This document shows positions 17,430 to 25,555 of a stretch of 64,000 nucleotides of DNA, one piece after another. Position numbers and translations under genes: made by a program. Position 1 is the stretch's first letter. Each line of letters starts with the position of its first letter. Under the pieces are notes generated by a model. That model was not told the origin of the DNA. It ran no database searches and was given only the letters and a program-made list of their open reading frames with translations. Origin of the DNA: JAUASV01 sp047605685 (GTDB lineage: Bacteria; Actinomycetota; Actinomycetes; Actinomycetales; Microbacteriaceae). The stretch is from the NCBI GenBank assembly GCA_047605685.1, contig JASGFF010000002.1:12936-76935 (forward strand), in the 5' to 3' direction.

Positions 17430-18626
17430 TCAGCCACCGCTGTGCTGCAGCTCGGCGGCGGCGACCTCGGCGCGGCGGGAGACGGCCAGCTCGCGGGAGG
17501 CGAGCCAGTGCTCGGGCAGGGCGGGCGTCTTCGGCGTGCCGGCGCGGCCGCGCTGGCCCTCCGCGTCGGCACCGGGATAGGGCTCGTCGCGGTCGAGCCT
17601 GCCCAGCAGCGCGTCGATCTCGGCGAGGCTCGAGCCCGTCGCGAGCGCGGCCCGCACGTCGCCGCCGACCGGGTAGCCCTTGAAATACCAGGCCACGTGC
17701 TTGCGGATGTCGCGGCAGCCCCGCTCCTCGCTGTCGAAGAACTCCACGAGCAGCTCCGCGTGCCGGCGGAAGGCGTCGGCGACCTCGCCGAGCGTCGGCT
17801 CAGCCCGCCGGCCCGCGCCGGTGAGCGCCGCGCTCAGCTCCGCGAACAGCCAGGGCTTGCCGAGGCAGCCGCGGCCGACGACGACGCCGTCGCAGCCGGT
17901 CTCGGCCATCATCCGCACGGCGTCGGCACCGGACCAGATGTCGCCGTTGCCGAGGACCGGCACCTCGCCGACCGCATCCTTCAGCCGGGCGATCGCGCCC
18001 CAGTCGGCGTGCCCGGAGTAGAACTCGCTCGCGGTGCGGGCGTGCAGCGCGATGTAGCCGACGCCGGCGCCGGCCGCGATGCGGCCCGCCTCGAGGTAGG
18101 TCAGGTGCGCGGCATCGATGCCGGTGCGCATCTTCACCGTCAGCGGCACCTCGCCCGCGGCGCGCACCGCGGCCTCGACGATCTCCCGGAACAGGTCGAG
18201 CTTCCAGGGCAGTGCCGCGCCGCCGCCCTTGCGGGTCACCTTGGGCACCGGGCAGCCGAAGTTCAGGTCGATGTGGTCGGCACGGTCCTCGGCGACGAGG
18301 ATCGTCACGGCCTCGCGCACCGTCGCCGGGTCGACGCCGTACAGCTGGATGCTGCGGGGCGTCTCCGACTCGTGGTGGGCGATGAGCCGCATCGTCTCGG
18401 GCGTGCGCTCGACGAGCGCCCGGCTCGTGATCATCTCGCTCACGTAGAGCCCCGCTCCGTACTCCCGGCACAGCCGGCGGAAGGCGGTGTTCGTGATGCC
18501 GGCCATCGGCGCGAGCACGACGGGCACCGGGATGCGCAGCGGCCCGAGGCGCAACGGCCCATGGCACGACGGCCCGGGGCGCAGCGCGGGCGCGGAGGCG
18601 GCGAGGGTCGCGGACATCCGCTCCAT
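17430..18626 (-). CDS. dusB: tRNA-dihydrouridine synthase, DusB-like
   Basis: A 398-residue FMN-dependent TIM-barrel enzyme that reduces specific uridines in the tRNA D-loop. Motifs include the N-terminal APMAGITNTAFRRLCREYGAG, the catalytic Cys in NFGCPVPKVTRKGGGAALP, and the FMN phosphate region VLGNGDIWSGADAVRMM followed by GCDGVVVGRGCLGKPWLF. The C-terminal extension after about residue 345 is variable. The start at 18626 (MERMSATL) is the first of several possible; MSATL three codons later is also reasonable. It ends 7 bases before the dgt ATG. Confidence 0.9.
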   Translation of the reverse strand: MERMSATLAASAPALRPGPSCHGPLRLGPLRIPVPVVLAPMAGITNTAFRRLCREYGAGLYVSEMITSRALVERTPETMRLIAHHESETPRSIQLYGVDPATVREAVTILVAEDRADHIDLNFGCPVPKVTRKGGGAALPWKLDLFREIVEAAVRAAGEVPLTVKMRTGIDAAHLTYLEAGRIAAGAGVGYIALHARTASEFYSGHADWGAIARLKDAVGEVPVLGNGDIWSGADAVRMMAETGCDGVVVGRGCLGKPWLFAELSAALTGAGRRAEPTLGEVADAFRRHAELLVEFFDSEERGCRDIRKHVAWYFKGYPVGGDVRAALATGSSLAEIDALLGRLDRDEPYPGADAEGQRGRAGTPKTPALPEHWLASRELAVSRRAEVAAAELQHSGG

Positions 18627-18656
18627 TCTCGCAGAGCGGACGCCCCCGGCCCGGCC

Positions 18657-19886
18657 CTAGAGTGCGCCGCCGCCGAGGGCGCGCAGCCGCGCCCGCTCGG
18701 CGTCGCGCTCGGCGGCCACCTCGACACAGGCCTCGACGAAGCGCTCGCGCGACTGCTCCGGGCTGAGCGCGGAGAGGTAGCGGCGCACGAGCTCGGCGCG
18801 CGGCGCCGGGTCGTCGTGCGCGAGCAGCCCGGCCACGATCTCCGGCGCCCGGCCGGCGTCCGCGGCGCTCAGCCGCGGCAGGGCGGCGAGCATCCCGCCG
18901 TCGGCCGCTGCGGCCTGCGCGCCGGCCGGCTCGGTGACCAGCAGCGGCCGCAGCGTGGGCAGCCAGGCGCTCGCGACCGCGGAGACGTCGGTGATGAGCA
19001 GATCGGTGCGCGCGAAGCTCGCCTCAAGGCTCTCCCGCTCGGCGCGGACCACCCGGTTGCCGCTGCCGGCGGCCGTGACGGCGTCCGCGATCGCCCGGGT
19101 CGCGGCCGCGTACTCGCCGCTCGTGACACCGGAGAGCGGGTGCGGGCGGAACTCGACCCGGTAGCGGCCGTCGGCGAGCAGGGCGCGCACCATCGTCTCG
19201 CCGTGCGAGAGCACCGAGCTGTAGGCGACCGAGGGCTGGGCGCCCTCCCAGGTGGGGGCGTAGAGCAGCCGCCGACGCACGTCGGGGGCCGGGATGAGCG
19301 CGAGCGACGCGTTCTGCGGCTGCCCGATGACCTTGGTGTGCGCCGCGACGTCGTACTTCGCCAGCCGCAGCCGCACCCGCTCGATCGCGGCCTCGCCGGG
19401 CAGGAAGGCGTAGTCGTAGGCCTTGAGCTGGTTGGAGGCGGACACCCCCTTGTCGCTGTCGCCGTGGCCGAGATAGACGTGCATGAGGGAGGTGAAGCGC
19501 AGGCACTCGAAGTTGCGCGGGGCGTGCGAGACGTAGAGGGCGAGCTTGACGTCGCTGCGGCCGAGCAGGTCGTCGAGGGTGCCGTAGCGGGCGATCGTCG
19601 CGACCGGCAGCTCGGTGAGCGCGCCGAGTCGCGCCGTGACCCGGGAGTCCTGGGTGACGATCTGCACCGGCAGCCGCTCGTGCAACCGCTCGAGGGCCGG
19701 CAGCCAGGGCGTGAGCTGGTAGAGGCTGTCGAGGGCGTCGGGGAAGTAGACGAGCACGCGCGCGTCGAGACGGGAGCCGGCCAGGCGGGCGTCCTCGCCG
19801 AGGCGGTCGACCATCGTGCGGGGGAAGAGCCTGCTGCGGCGCACCGCCGCCACGAGCAGGGACTGCAGTCGGCGTCGCAGGCTCAT
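18657..19886 (-). CDS. CDP-glycerol glycerophosphotransferase family protein (TagF/TagB-like)
   Basis: A 409-residue protein of the CDP-glycerol:poly(glycerophosphate) transferase fold. Visible family signs are VYLGHGDSDKGVSASNQLKAYDYAFLPGE (the HGD region of the donor site), LLYAPTWEG in the second half, and FRPHPLSG followed by TDLLITDVSAVASAWL, the conserved Asp/Ser end of the active site. Such enzymes polymerise or prime wall teichoic acid or similar polyol-phosphate polymers. The start at 19886 (MSLRRRLQSLL) gives a short amphipathic basic N-terminus. It may supply polymer for the LCP protein at the window start. Confidence 0.82.
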   Translation of the reverse strand: MSLRRRLQSLLVAAVRRSRLFPRTMVDRLGEDARLAGSRLDARVLVYFPDALDSLYQLTPWLPALERLHERLPVQIVTQDSRVTARLGALTELPVATIARYGTLDDLLGRSDVKLALYVSHAPRNFECLRFTSLMHVYLGHGDSDKGVSASNQLKAYDYAFLPGEAAIERVRLRLAKYDVAAHTKVIGQPQNASLALIPAPDVRRRLLYAPTWEGAQPSVAYSSVLSHGETMVRALLADGRYRVEFRPHPLSGVTSGEYAAATRAIADAVTAAGSGNRVVRAERESLEASFARTDLLITDVSAVASAWLPTLRPLLVTEPAGAQAAAADGGMLAALPRLSAADAGRAPEIVAGLLAHDDPAPRAELVRRYLSALSPEQSRERFVEACVEVAAERDAERARLRALGGGAL

Positions 19887-19927
19887 GAGCACGCGACGAC
19901 GATACCCGGGCGGGCTCGGCCGGCGTA

Positions 19928-19961
19928 CCCCGCTCGCCCGGCATCCCCGCTCGCCCGGTAT
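19928..19961. repeat. Two 17-bp direct repeats before the DUF4191 start
   Basis: CCCCGCTCGCCCGGCAT (19928-19944) is followed directly by CCCCGCTCGCCCGGTAT (19945-19961), one mismatch. The second copy ends within TATTCT, a possible -10 hexamer just upstream of the ATG at 19972, which would make the transcript leaderless or nearly so. Confidence 0.7.
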
Positions 19962-19971
19962 TCTCGGGACC

Positions 19972-20679
19972 ATGCCTCGCGCCAAGGACCAGAACGCGGA
20001 GCCCGGCCGCATCCGCCAGATGTGGGACGTGCTCCAGATGACCCGCCGCCACGATCCCGCGGTCACCTGGCTCCTCGCCCTCGTCACCCTGCTGCCGATC
20101 CTCGCGGCCCTGCTGCTCGGCCTGCTGCTGGTGCCGCCCGCCAGCAACGTGATCGGCTTCGTGCTGCTCATCGTCGTCGGACTGCTCGCCGGGGTGCTGC
20201 TGTTCCTGCTCGTGCTCGGTCGGCGCGCGGAGCGCGTCGCCTACTCGCAGATCGCCGGGCAGCCGGGGGCCGTGGGCGCGGTGCTGAAGTCCTCGCTGCG
20301 CGGCAGCTGGATCGGCACCGAGATGCCGGTGAAGGTGAGCCCGAAGACCCAGGACGCCGTCTACCGCGCCGTCGGCCGCGGCGGGGTGGTGCTCATCGGC
20401 GAGGGCCCGCGCTCGCGCACGAAGCGCATGCTCGAGGACGAGGGCCGCGCCGTGCAGCGCTTCCTCGCGAACGTGCCGGTCAGCTACCTCTACGTCGGCC
20501 CGGACCCGGACTCGGTGCCGCTGCACAAGCTGCCGACGGCCATCCGCAAGCACCGCCGCGTGCTGCGCAAGCAGGAGGTCGCCGCCGTCAACAACCGGCT
20601 CAGCTCGCTCGGCAAGAACCAGCTGCCGATCCCGAAGGGCATCGACCCCGCGCGCGTGCGCGCCCCCCGACCGCGCTGA
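19972..20679 (+). CDS. DUF4191 family membrane protein
   Basis: A 235-residue protein starting MPRAKDQNAEPGRIRQMWDV, then two membrane helices (about residues 37-58 and 64-86), followed by a basic cytoplasmic domain with VGRGGVVLIGEGPRSRTKRML and a Lys/Arg/Pro-rich end. This is the layout of DUF4191, found next to glnA and RDD genes in many actinobacteria, including the mycobacterial glnA1 neighbourhood. Function is unknown. No clear Shine-Dalgarno is visible before the ATG. Confidence 0.85.
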   Translation: MPRAKDQNAEPGRIRQMWDVLQMTRRHDPAVTWLLALVTLLPILAALLLGLLLVPPASNVIGFVLLIVVGLLAGVLLFLLVLGRRAERVAYSQIAGQPGAVGAVLKSSLRGSWIGTEMPVKVSPKTQDAVYRAVGRGGVVLIGEGPRSRTKRMLEDEGRAVQRFLANVPVSYLYVGPDPDSVPLHKLPTAIRKHRRVLRKQEVAAVNNRLSSLGKNQLPIPKGIDPARVRAPRPR

Positions 20680-20701
20680 ACGGGCCCGCTACGCTTCCGG
20701 C

Positions 20702-21340
20702 ATGACCGAGGAGGCGCCCGACGTCCGCGACAGCGCCGAGCCGGCCGGGCCCTGGAACCACAGCATCCAGTACTTCCCGTTCATCCTCGGCCTCGTCGGC
20801 GAGAAGCCGCGGGCGAACGCCCTCGACGTGGGCTCGGGCGACGGGATGCTCGCGGTCCGCATCGCCGAGACGGTGCCGGCGGTCGTCGGCCTCGACCTTG
20901 CCCCCACCCAGGTGGCCGCGGCCGCGCGCCGCTACGCCGACGTGCCGGGGCTGCGCTTCGAGTGCGGCGACGTGCTCTCGCACACCCCCGCTGGGGCGCC
21001 CTTCGACGTCGTCACCTGCAGCGCCGTGCTGCACCACCTGCCGCTCGAGCCCGCGCTCGTCCGGCTGCGCGAGCTGACCGCGCCGGGGGGCACCCTCATC
21101 GTCGTCGGCCTGCTGGTGGAGCGATCTCTCCTGGACTGGCTGTTCTCGCTCGCGAGCATCCTGCCGAACCGGCTGGCGCGGGCGCGGCGCGGCTGGCACG
21201 ACCACGGCGCTCCGCGGGCCGACCCGCGCGACGGCTTCGGCACCGTCCGGCACGCCGCGCGCCGCGCGCTGCCCGGTGCACAGCTGCGACACCGGCTGTA
21301 CTGGCGGTACACGATCGTCTGGCAGCGGCCGGTCGGCTGA
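20702..21340 (+). CDS. Class I SAM-dependent methyltransferase
   Basis: A 212-residue methyltransferase of the Methyltransf_11/25 type. Motif I is NALDVGSGDGMLAVRIAE, with the acidic residue after the next strand in VVGLDLAPTQV, and the post-motif segment FDVVTCSAVLHHLPLEPALVRLRELTAPGG is typical. The substrate is unknown. The C-terminal RHRLYWRYTIVWQRP is shared by several actinobacterial relatives annotated only by fold. It follows the DUF4191 gene by 22 bases on the same strand. Confidence 0.85.
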   Translation: MTEEAPDVRDSAEPAGPWNHSIQYFPFILGLVGEKPRANALDVGSGDGMLAVRIAETVPAVVGLDLAPTQVAAAARRYADVPGLRFECGDVLSHTPAGAPFDVVTCSAVLHHLPLEPALVRLRELTAPGGTLIVVGLLVERSLLDWLFSLASILPNRLARARRGWHDHGAPRADPRDGFGTVRHAARRALPGAQLRHRLYWRYTIVWQRPVG

Positions 21341-21372
21341 GACCCCGCTCGGCGCCCCGCCCGCGGCCCGGC

Positions 21373-21780
21373 TCAGCGGCGCACGAGCACGGTTCCGGCG
21401 AGCCTGTCGTGCAGGCCGCGCTGGTCCGCGTCCCAGATCAGCGCCGGGATGACCAGACACAGCAGCAGGGTGCGCACGAGCGGACGGAGCACGCCGACCC
21501 AGCGCCGCTGGAGCGGCACCACCCGCAGTCCCGTGATCAGCTGCCCGATGCTGCCGGCCGCGGTGGCGATGAAGACCACCTGCAGCAGTGCGAAGATGCC
21601 CGTGGTCACGAAGCTGTCGCGGTCGTACCAGTGCTCCGGCCGGGTGAGCAGCAGGCACAGCAGCTCGGCGACGGCCCAGTCGACGGCGAGGGCGAGGATG
21701 CGGCGGCCGAGCCGGCCGATCGAACGCGGCCCGCTCGCGGGAAGGCCGAGCCGCTCGCCCGGGTAGCCGCTCGCCGTCAC
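21373..21780 (-). CDS. RDD family membrane protein
   Basis: A 135-residue membrane protein. RRILALAVDWAVAELLCLLL carries the Asp of the RDD motif in the first helix, a middle helix (FALLQVVFIATAAGSIGQLITGLRVV) follows, and the C-terminus is DRLAGTVLVRR. RDD proteins are small three- or four-helix proteins; some act in sodium/proton or other transport, but the role here is unknown. An RDD gene directly before glnA1 is a conserved actinobacterial arrangement. It is convergent with the methyltransferase and divergent from glnA1. Confidence 0.85.
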   Translation of the reverse strand: MTASGYPGERLGLPASGPRSIGRLGRRILALAVDWAVAELLCLLLTRPEHWYDRDSFVTTGIFALLQVVFIATAAGSIGQLITGLRVVPLQRRWVGVLRPLVRTLLLCLVIPALIWDADQRGLHDRLAGTVLVRR

Positions 21781-21809
21781 GCCTCGATTCTACGAAGGCA
21801 CGGCCCTGC

Positions 21810-21847
21810 GTAACCTGGCCGAAATAATCGGGACACTGCCGCGACAT
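21810..21847 (+). promoter_or_regulatory. GlnR-like binding site upstream of glnA1
   Basis: The region reads GTAAC-N6-GAAAT-N6-GACAC-N6-GACAT (pentamers at 21810-21814, 21821-21825, 21832-21836, 21843-21847). This matches the spacing and most conserved positions of the actinobacterial GlnR consensus (gTnAC-n6-GaAAc-n6-GTnAC-n6-GaAAc), with the second half degenerate. It lies 66 bases before the glnA1 start, where GlnR sites are known in Streptomyces and Mycobacterium. Binding is inferred. Confidence 0.6.
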
Positions 21848-21855
21848 CCCGCCCG

Positions 21856-21903
21856 CCTAGGTTGGCGATGGCGTCGCATGCCGCCGACGAGAACCAACCT
21901 AGG
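21856..21903 (+). promoter_or_regulatory. Leader hairpin that includes part of the glnA1 ribosome binding site
   Basis: CCTAGGTTGG (21856-21865) and CCAACCTAGG (21894-21903) are perfectly complementary. The 3' arm ends in AGG, the first bases of the AGGAGA Shine-Dalgarno (21901-21906). Folding would partly occlude ribosome entry. A regulatory role is inferred. Confidence 0.6.
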
Positions 21904-21912
21904 AGACCTCAC

Positions 21913-23337
<1,425 letters not shown>

Positions 23338-23388
23338 ATCTCGGGACGCTCTAGCGTCGCTCTCACCAGGCTGCGAGGCCAGTGGTTG

Positions 23389-23431
23389 CTTGGCCCCAGG
23401 CGGCAGTTGCCGTCTGGGGCCAAGTGTATTT
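23389..23431 (+). terminator. Rho-independent terminator of glnA1
   Basis: CTTGGCCCCAG (23389-23399) pairs with CTGGGGCCAAG (23414-23424); an inner CGGCA/TGCCG pair is also possible. The stem is followed by TGTATTT. This is a strong, nearly canonical terminator about 50 bases after the glnA1 stop. Confidence 0.85.
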
Positions 23432-23615
23432 CCGGGTGTCTACGGGCGACTAAACGGACAAGTTTGCGGGCCTAACGGAAGCCGTGGCGCATCTGCTCGT
23501 TCTTGCCTTGAGAACGGTCTGTCGTCGGCCGCACGACCGGTCGTGCGACACTGGTCGTAGCGTTCCTGCGGCATCAGCGTCGCGTGTGAGAGGGAACGAA
23601 GCGTAAGGACTTCTT
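23432..23615 (+). other. Untranslated region upstream of the ABC-F leader peptide
   Basis: This stretch between the glnA1 terminator and the leader peptide is less GC-rich than its surroundings. It contains the perfect palindrome listed separately and ends in AAGGA (23605-23609). I see no convincing gene; the small reading frames on either strand have no recognisable content. It should contain the ABC-F promoter, but I cannot point to clear -35 and -10 boxes. Confidence 0.5.
23530..23547. promoter_or_regulatory. Perfect 18-bp palindrome in ABC-F upstream region
   Basis: CGCACGACCGGTCGTGCG is self-complementary without a spacer. It may be an operator for a dimeric repressor or, less likely because it has no loop, an RNA hairpin. 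It lies about 70 bases before the leader peptide start. Confidence 0.5.
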
Positions 23616-23648
23616 GTGACGGGCATCGGCTCCAGCACTCATTGCTGA
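23616..23648 (+). CDS. Putative regulatory leader peptide (10 residues) of the ABC-F gene
   Basis: A GTG-started reading frame encodes MTGIGSSTHC and ends in TGA. A good Shine-Dalgarno AAGGA (23605-23609) lies 6 bases before the GTG. The stop is 67 bases upstream of the ABC-F ATG. Short leader peptides of this size precede many antibiotic-inducible ABC-F and erm genes, where drug-stalled ribosomes open a downstream hairpin. The stop-codon region TGCTGAC can pair with GTCAGC of the downstream hairpin, giving two exclusive structures. Expression of the peptide is inferred. Confidence 0.6.
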   Translation: MTGIGSSTHC

Positions 23649-23671
23649 CCGGTTCCCACGCCATCCTCTGT

Positions 23672-23711
23672 GTCTCCCGTGTCAGCTCCCCCTGACACCT
23701 TCCCTGGAGAC
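23672..23711 (+). promoter_or_regulatory. RBS-sequestering stem-loop (translation attenuator) before the ABC-F gene
   Basis: The outer arms GTCTCC (23672-23677) and GGAGAC (23706-23711) are perfectly complementary; the 3' arm is the Shine-Dalgarno of the ABC-F gene. Inside them GTGTCAG (23679-23685) pairs with CTGACAC (23692-23698) around a CTCCCC loop. The result is a two-tier hairpin that hides the ribosome binding site. An alternative pairing of GCTGAC (23644-23649, overlapping the leader stop) with GTCAGC (23681-23686) would break the inner stem. Confidence 0.65.
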
Positions 23712-23715
23712 GACG

Positions 23716-25320
23716 ATGTCCATTACCGCTTCGGTCGTGCTGCACGACCTTTCCTTCACCTGGCCGGACGGTTCTCCGGCGATCACCAGCGTCTCCGCAG
23801 CGTTCGGTCGCGGGCGCACCGGGCTTGTCGGTCGAAACGGCGTCGGCAAGAGCACGTTGCTGCGACTGATCGCAGGCGAGCTGGCGCCTACGGCGGGCCG
23901 GATCACGACATCCGGCCTCGTCGACTATCTGCCGCAGCGCGTCACCGATCGCGCCCCGCACACGGTCGCGGAACTCCTCGGCGTGCACGAGACCATGGCG
24001 GCGATCCGCGCGGTCGCGTGCGGCGATCTGCGGTCCGAGTTGTTCGACCTCATCGGGGACGACTGGGACATCGAGGAGCGATCGCTCGCTGCGCTCTCCG
24101 CGCAGGGGCTGGATCTGCCTCAGCTCGATCACCCGGCGACGAAGCTTTCAGGTGGCGAAAGCATGCTGGCCGCGCTCGTCGGTATCATGCTGCGGCGGGC
24201 GGACATCGCCCTGCTCGATGAGCCGACGAACAACCTCGACAGTGACGCACGCAGGCACGTTTACGAGTTGGTCAACACCTGGCACGGCACACTCATCGTC
24301 GTGAGCCACGATCTGGCGCTGCTGGAGCTGATGGACGACACCGCCGAGCTGTGCGAGGGATCACTCAACGTCTACGGCGGTGCGTACAGCACATACCGGA
24401 CGCAGGTCGACGCGGAGCAGGAGGCGGCTCGGCGGGCACTCCGCTCCGCCGAGCAGTCCTTGCGCGCCGAGAAGCGCCAACGGGTGCAGGCCGAGGAGAA
24501 GATTGCACACAGCGAACGACAAGGCCGGAAGGACACCGCAAATCGCAAGTACGTCGGTGCCGTCGTCAACGACCGGCGCAACTCGGCCGAGAAGTCGCAG
24601 GGCACGCGCCGCAGCCTCATGGACGAGAAGGTCGCACTCGCCAGGCGCGCGGTCACGGATGCCGAAGCCCGCATCCGTGACGATGACCGCATCGCCATCC
24701 AACTCCCCGACCCAAGCGTGCCTGCCGGTCGTCGGATCGCGCGTCTGATCGGCGTGGATGGCCGTGAACTCACCATCCAAGGTCCCGAACGTGTCGCGCT
24801 CAGCGGGCCGAACGGCGTGGGCAAGACGACGCTCCTGCGCCAGCTCGCCCGCTCTCCCGCCCCCGAGTCGTCCCCTGATCGAGCACGCGGCGAATTGCTC
24901 GTCGCCCAGGTCGGCTACCTCTCGCAGCGACTCGACGGACTCGACGACGACGCGAGCGTCATCACCAACATCCAGGACGCGGCCCCCGCGATCCCCACCC
25001 GCGAACTGCGCAATCAACTCGCCCACCTCCTGCTTCGCGGTGCGATGATCGAACGCCCGGTTCGCTCGCTGTCCGGCGGTGAACGTTTCCGCGTTGCGCT
25101 GGCACGGCTGCTACTCGCCGACCCGCCCGCGCAGTTCCTCATCCTTGACGAACCGACGAACAACCTGGACCTGCCGAGCGTCGATCGACTCGTCCAAGCA
25201 CTTGCCTCCTATCGAGGCGCGCTGATCGTCGTCAGCCATGACCGCACGTTTCTCGACCAGCTCGGGCTCACCGCCGAAGTCACGCTCGACCGAGATGGTC
25301 TGCTCACGCGCGTACGGTGA
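23716..25320 (+). CDS. ABC-F protein, probable antibiotic-resistance ribosomal protection factor
   Basis: A 534-residue soluble protein with two ATPase domains and no membrane segment. Domain 1: GRNGVGKST (about residues 37-45), LSGGE, ALLDEPTNNLD. Domain 2: SGPNGVGKTT, SLSGGERFRVALARLLL, LILDEPTNNLD, VVSHDRTF. Between them is a charged helical linker (about residues 235-320) rich in Arg, Glu and Gln, the region that reaches the peptidyl-transferase centre in resistance ABC-F proteins. Leader-peptide control supports an inducible resistance role over a housekeeping EttA role. Base and codon use differ from flanking genes (more A and T at third positions), and it interrupts the glnA1-glnE pair, suggesting transfer. 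The drug class cannot be read. Confidence 0.85.
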   Translation: MSITASVVLHDLSFTWPDGSPAITSVSAAFGRGRTGLVGRNGVGKSTLLRLIAGELAPTAGRITTSGLVDYLPQRVTDRAPHTVAELLGVHETMAAIRAVACGDLRSELFDLIGDDWDIEERSLAALSAQGLDLPQLDHPATKLSGGESMLAALVGIMLRRADIALLDEPTNNLDSDARRHVYELVNTWHGTLIVVSHDLALLELMDDTAELCEGSLNVYGGAYSTYRTQVDAEQEAARRALRSAEQSLRAEKRQRVQAEEKIAHSERQGRKDTANRKYVGAVVNDRRNSAEKSQGTRRSLMDEKVALARRAVTDAEARIRDDDRIAIQLPDPSVPAGRRIARLIGVDGRELTIQGPERVALSGPNGVGKTTLLRQLARSPAPESSPDRARGELLVAQVGYLSQRLDGLDDDASVITNIQDAAPAIPTRELRNQLAHLLLRGAMIERPVRSLSGGERFRVALARLLLADPPAQFLILDEPTNNLDLPSVDRLVQALASYRGALIVVSHDRTFLDQLGLTAEVTLDRDGLLTRVR

Positions 25321-25419
25321 ACACGTCATCGCCAACGGCGCTAACCGAGGCACGCTCCGCGAGTCGCGGGGCGCGCCGCTCCGCGAGGGCGATCGCAACG
25401 CTGGCGGCAACGGAGCCCC

Positions 25420-25542
25420 GTGGGCTTCGGGTTCGGCGACGACCGCTGGGCCTGCTCGCTCAACAACGGCCCGCAGGTCGACGGCGACCGGGCCGACACG
25501 CTGGACGTCGTGATGCGAATCACCGCCGCACACCCCCGCTGA
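25420..25542 (+). pseudogene. C-terminal fragment of an unidentified gene
   Basis: A 40-codon frame beginning VGFGFGDDRWACSLNNG and ending TLDVVMRITAAHPR, then TGA. It has codon use like a real gene and reads as the end of a compact domain, but nothing upstream continues it after the ABC-F stop. It is probably the remnant of a gene cut when the ABC-F segment entered or by later deletion. I do not recognise the family. The rest of 25321-25555 shows nothing else. Confidence 0.3.
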
Positions 25543-25555
25543 GAGCGACCCGCCC

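Noticed and set aside
17442..20705. Open frame of over 1000 codons on the plus strand
   Set aside because: It crosses dus, the TagF-like gene and DUF4191 in wrong frames and has only compositional runs.
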